From DATBDE01 sp036270095 (GTDB lineage Bacteria; Actinomycetota; Thermoleophilia; Solirubrobacterales; Solirubrobacteraceae), in contig DATBDE010000104.1 in NCBI GenBank assembly GCA_036270095.1, positions 1-64,000 of the forward strand: a DNA stretch of 64,000 bases. Direction: 5' to 3'. The position numbers were made by a program, and so were the translations under genes. The first letter of the stretch is position 1. Every line of letters starts with the position of its first letter. Positions 61,255-64,000 of this stretch are shown piece after piece. The notes beneath the pieces were generated by a model. That model saw only the letters and a program-made list of their open reading frames with translations. It had not been told where the DNA came from and searched no databases.

Positions 61255-62553
61255 ATGGCGCTGCCGCCGCGACCCGATCTCAGTCGCTTCCAGATGACCG
61301 CCGGCTTCATGCTCACGCCGACGCGGTTCCTGGAGTCGTGCCACGAGCGGATGGGCGACTACTTCACGCTGCAGCCGCAGCCGGGTCGCACGCTCGTCGT
61401 CACCGTCGACCCGGAGGCGGTCAAGACCGTGTTCTCGGGCGACCCGGACGTGCTGCGCGCGGGCGAGGGCAACATCGTGCTCGCGCCGGTGCTGGGGTCG
61501 GGCTCGGTGCTCCTGCTCGACGGCGCCGAGCACCTGCGCCGCCGGCGCATGATGCTGCCGCCGTTCCACGGGGAGCGCATGCGGGCGTACGGCGACGCGA
61601 TCGGCGAGGTGGCCGAGGAGCGCATCGCGCGCTGGCCGCGCGGGCGCGCGTTCCCGGCGCTGCCCGAGATGCAGGCGATCACGCTCGACGTGATCATGCG
61701 TGCGGTCTTCGGGCTCGACGACCCCGCCCGGCGGCGGGCGATCGGCGCGCCGCTGCGGCGGCTGCTCGACAGCGTGGGCACGCGGGGGCGCGTGCTGCTG
61801 CTGGCGCTGACCAGCGGGCGGACGGGCCGACTGAGCCCGTGGGCGCGGTTCGCGCGGGTGCGGCGCGAGGCCGACGCGGTCCTGTACGAGGAGATCGCAC
61901 GCCGGCGCGCCGACCCAGGCGCGGTCGAGGGCGACGACGTCTTCTCGCTGCTGCTCGCGGCGCGCGACGAGGACGGCGAGCCGCTGACCGACACCGAGCT
62001 GCGCGACGAGCTCATGACCCTCCTCATCGCCGGCCACGAGACCACGGCGACGGCCCTGGCCTGGGCGCTCGAGCGGCTCGTGCGCACGCCGGCCGTCCTG
62101 CAGCGGCTGCTGGAGGAGGAGCGCGCCGGCAACGACGCCTACCTCGACGCCGTGATCAAGGAGACGCTGCGGCTGCGGCCGGTCGTGCCCGCGGTGGTGC
62201 GGCGGCTGCGCGCGCCCATGACCTTCGGCGGCTGGGACCTGCCCGCGGGCGTGCACATCTCCCCTTCGATCTACCTGCTGCACCGCCGGTCCGACCTCTA
62301 CCCCGACCCGCTCGCGTTCCGCCCCGAGCGGTTCCTCGGCGACGACGGGCCCGGCACGTACGCCTGGATCCCGTTCGGCGGCGGCATCCGGCGCTGCGTC
62401 GGCGCGAGCTTCGCGCAGTTCGAGATGAAGGTCGTGCTGCGCACGGTGCTGCGCTCGGTCGGGGTGCGGGCGGCCGCCGGGCGCCGCGAGGGCGTCATCC
62501 GGCGGGCAATCACGTTCGCGCCCTCGCGCGGGGCGCGCATCGTCACTTCGTGA
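61255..62553 (+). CDS. Cytochrome P450
   Basis: A 432-aa P450. The I-helix is LLIAGHETTATALAWAL, the K-helix ExxR is ETLRLRP, PERF is FRPERF, and the heme loop is PFGGGIRRCVGASFA with the thiolate Cys. The N-terminus lacks a membrane anchor, so it is soluble. It resembles CYP110-like bacterial P450s, but no subfamily can be set. ATG 61255 fits the usual N-terminus. Redox partners are not encoded nearby. The 3' end overlaps the decarboxylase gene by 11 bp. Confidence 0.93.
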   Translation: MALPPRPDLSRFQMTAGFMLTPTRFLESCHERMGDYFTLQPQPGRTLVVTVDPEAVKTVFSGDPDVLRAGEGNIVLAPVLGSGSVLLLDGAEHLRRRRMMLPPFHGERMRAYGDAIGEVAEERIARWPRGRAFPALPEMQAITLDVIMRAVFGLDDPARRRAIGAPLRRLLDSVGTRGRVLLLALTSGRTGRLSPWARFARVRREADAVLYEEIARRRADPGAVEGDDVFSLLLAARDEDGEPLTDTELRDELMTLLIAGHETTATALAWALERLVRTPAVLQRLLEEERAGNDAYLDAVIKETLRLRPVVPAVVRRLRAPMTFGGWDLPAGVHISPSIYLLHRRSDLYPDPLAFRPERFLGDDGPGTYAWIPFGGGIRRCVGASFAQFEMKVVLRTVLRSVGVRAAAGRREGVIRRAITFAPSRGARIVTS

Positions 62554-63908
62554 GCCGGTCGCCCAGCTCGCGGATCACGGCGACGACATCGTCGACCTGC
62601 TCGTCGGTGGTCCGGAGGTTCACGAAGCACACGCGCAGGCACACGCGCCCGTCCACCGCGGCCGGCGCGAAGTAGACGCGGCCGTCGGCCTGGATCGCCT
62701 GCGGCGAGGCGGCGGTTGTGCTCGTCGAGGTCGGCGGTGCCCTTGGGACGGTGGCGGAAGCACAGCGCGGAGAGCTGGGGCCGCTGCAGGACCTCAAAGG
62801 CGGGGTCGGCGTCGAGCACGTCGGCGAGCCCGCGGGCGTGGCGCATGCTGCGCTCGATCCATGCGCGCAGCGCCGCGCCGCCGTGTACGCGCAGCGCCAT
62901 CCAGAGCTTCAGCGAGTTGAACGGCCGCGAGTACTCCAGCATGCGGTCGACCGGGTTGTGGGCGTCGCCGCGATGCAGCATGTAGGTCTCACGGTCGCCG
63001 AAGCTCGCCTGCAGGGCGCTGTCGTCGCGCACGAGCAAGACGCTGCACGACTTGGGCACGCCGAGCCACTTGTGCGCGTCCAGCGTCACCGAGCCGGCGC
63101 GCTCGAGCCCGGCGAACAGCGGCGCCCCGGCGGCGGTGCGCGCGGCAGGCAGCCCGTAGGCGCCATCGACGTGGAGCCAGACGCCGTGGCGCTCGGCCAC
63201 GTCGGCCAGGGCGGCGAGCGGGTCGACCGACCCGGTCAGCGTCGTGCCCGCGGTGGCGACGATCGCGACCGGCGTGATGCCCGGGGCGCGGTCGGCGGCG
63301 ATCGCGGCGTCGACGAGCTCAGGGCGCACGCGGCGGTCGCCGTCGATCTCCAGCGCGCGCACGGACGCGGTGCCGAGCCCGGTGATCTCCACCGCGCGGG
63401 TGACCGACTGGTGCGCCTCGCGGGAGCAGTAGACGGCGCCGCGCCGTCCCTCGAGCCCGCGCTCGCGTGCGCCCGGCAGGGCCTGCTCGCGCGCCGCTAC
63501 CAGCGCGGTGAGGTTCGCGACCTGACCGCCGCGGGTGAACGCGCCGTCCGCGTGCGGGTAGCCGACGAAGTCCGCCGTCCAGCGCAGCGCCTGCCCGTCG
63601 AGAAATTCCCCCGCGGCCGCGTCGGCGGCGAGGTTGACGTCGTAGGTCGAGGCCAGCGCGGAGGCCATCGCGCCGGTGGCCAAGCCGGTCGAGCCGATGT
63701 AGGCGAGGTACAGCGGCCGGGCGGGCGAGATGCTGGCGTCCAGCACCCGCGCGGCGTCGTGCATGGCCTCGGCGGGGTCGCCGGGCGCCTCGGGCAAGGG
63801 GTCGAGCAGCCGCTGCGCGAGCGCCTCGTCGAGCACCGCCTCCTTCGGCCGGGGCCGGTCGAACGACGCCCACGCGGCAGTGATCTCGCGCACGGCGAGC
63901 GCGAGCAT
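62543..63908 (-). pseudogene. Group II PLP-dependent amino acid decarboxylase, frameshifted
   Basis: Reads from ATG 63908 as an aromatic-amino-acid/glutamate decarboxylase-like enzyme. RPLYLAYIGSTGLATGAMAS, GAFTRGGQVANLTAL, VAIVATAGTTLTGSVDP, HVDGAYGLPAA and the PLP lysine in LDAHKWLGVPKSCS are clear. Near 62702 the frame shifts by one base. The first frame goes off in HNRRLAA and the C-terminal AIQADGRVYFAPAAVDGRVC to the end at 62543 is in another frame. It is either a recent pseudogene or an assembly error. Confidence 0.8.
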
Positions 63909-64000
63909 GGCCTCCCCCGGTCGGGGAGCGCTGGGTCATCGGCGCTCATGCCCGGAGGACTAGCTCGCCGGGACGGTCATGCCGATCCAACCGCACGGGC
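63909..64000. other. Right-edge region without a supported gene
   Basis: The last 92 bp contain no gene that I can support. On the minus strand a short frame ending MTVPAS-stop near 63961 might be the tail of a gene beginning outside the window, but this is too short to judge. Confidence 0.3.

Noticed and set aside
56400..63908. A natural-product biosynthetic cluster
   Set aside because: P450, FAD oxidase, dioxygenase and methyltransferases are present, but no core scaffold enzyme or shared operon, so the grouping is probably coincidental.

Overview
The window is about 64 kb of very GC-rich DNA with short intergenic gaps, many GTG/TTG starts and 4-bp stop/start overlaps. The transaldolase::glucose-6-phosphate isomerase fusion beside zwf and opcA, the TreT-type trehalose synthase and the AzlC/AzlD, Ohr and MSR genes point to a high-GC actinobacterium. 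The class Thermoleophilia (Solirubrobacterales-like) is my best guess, inferred from gene content only. I saw no rRNA, tRNA or CRISPR array.

Layout. 1-7.3 kb: remnant of a two-component system, msrB, a PfkB kinase with a TetR regulator facing an MFS exporter across a promoter with two operators, small genes, and an azlCD pair followed by a truncated phosphotransferase. 7.4-15.4 kb: a long leftward operon tkt > tal::pgi > zwf > opcA > small DUF1059-like protein > ohr, which joins the pentose phosphate pathway and NADPH supply to peroxide defence. 15.4-26.3 kb: treT, an ABC exporter with MarR, a perfect long-arm hairpin element, PadR with an MFS exporter, VOC and enoyl-CoA hydratase genes, a GT-C membrane protein, another MFS exporter and a base-excision glycosylase. 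26.3-34.8 kb: TetR facing an MMPL exporter with a Gln-rich insert, a decayed GH15 gene, a FUSC exporter, a UDP-glucose pyrophosphorylase and a methyltransferase. 34.8-41.8 kb: an MFS-TetR operon behind two matching operators, murB, an FMO-TetR-hydrolase operon and msrA.

41.87-43.25 kb is a small lower-GC insertion bounded by a perfect 18-bp direct repeat. It carries a broken tyrosine recombinase and an intact SLATT/DUF4231-like two-TM protein, and its right repeat overlaps the stop codon of an MFS gene. I read it as a minimal integrative element carrying a possible defence effector.

43.2-64 kb: MFS, a GH10 lipoprotein, an MFS-MerR-ABC exporter operon behind a textbook MerR operator, a Baeyer-Villiger-type monooxygenase, secreted and membrane proteins, a fatty acid desaturase, two DNA-repair glycosylases, a PadR/methyltransferase divergon with two palindromic operators, an FAD oxidoreductase, a three-gene operon ending in a protein with a six-cysteine tail, an intradiol dioxygenase, a P450 and a frameshifted PLP decarboxylase.

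The dominant theme is regulated efflux: six MFS exporters, one MMPL, two ABC-2 exporters and one FUSC protein, most beside TetR, PadR, MarR or MerR genes with visible operators. Oxidative-stress repair (MsrA, MsrB, Ohr, NADPH supply) is a second theme. Several genes look broken (kinase/regulator fusion, phosphotransferase, GH15, integrase, decarboxylase, one methyltransferase start). Some single-base shifts could be assembly errors, so these need read-level confirmation.
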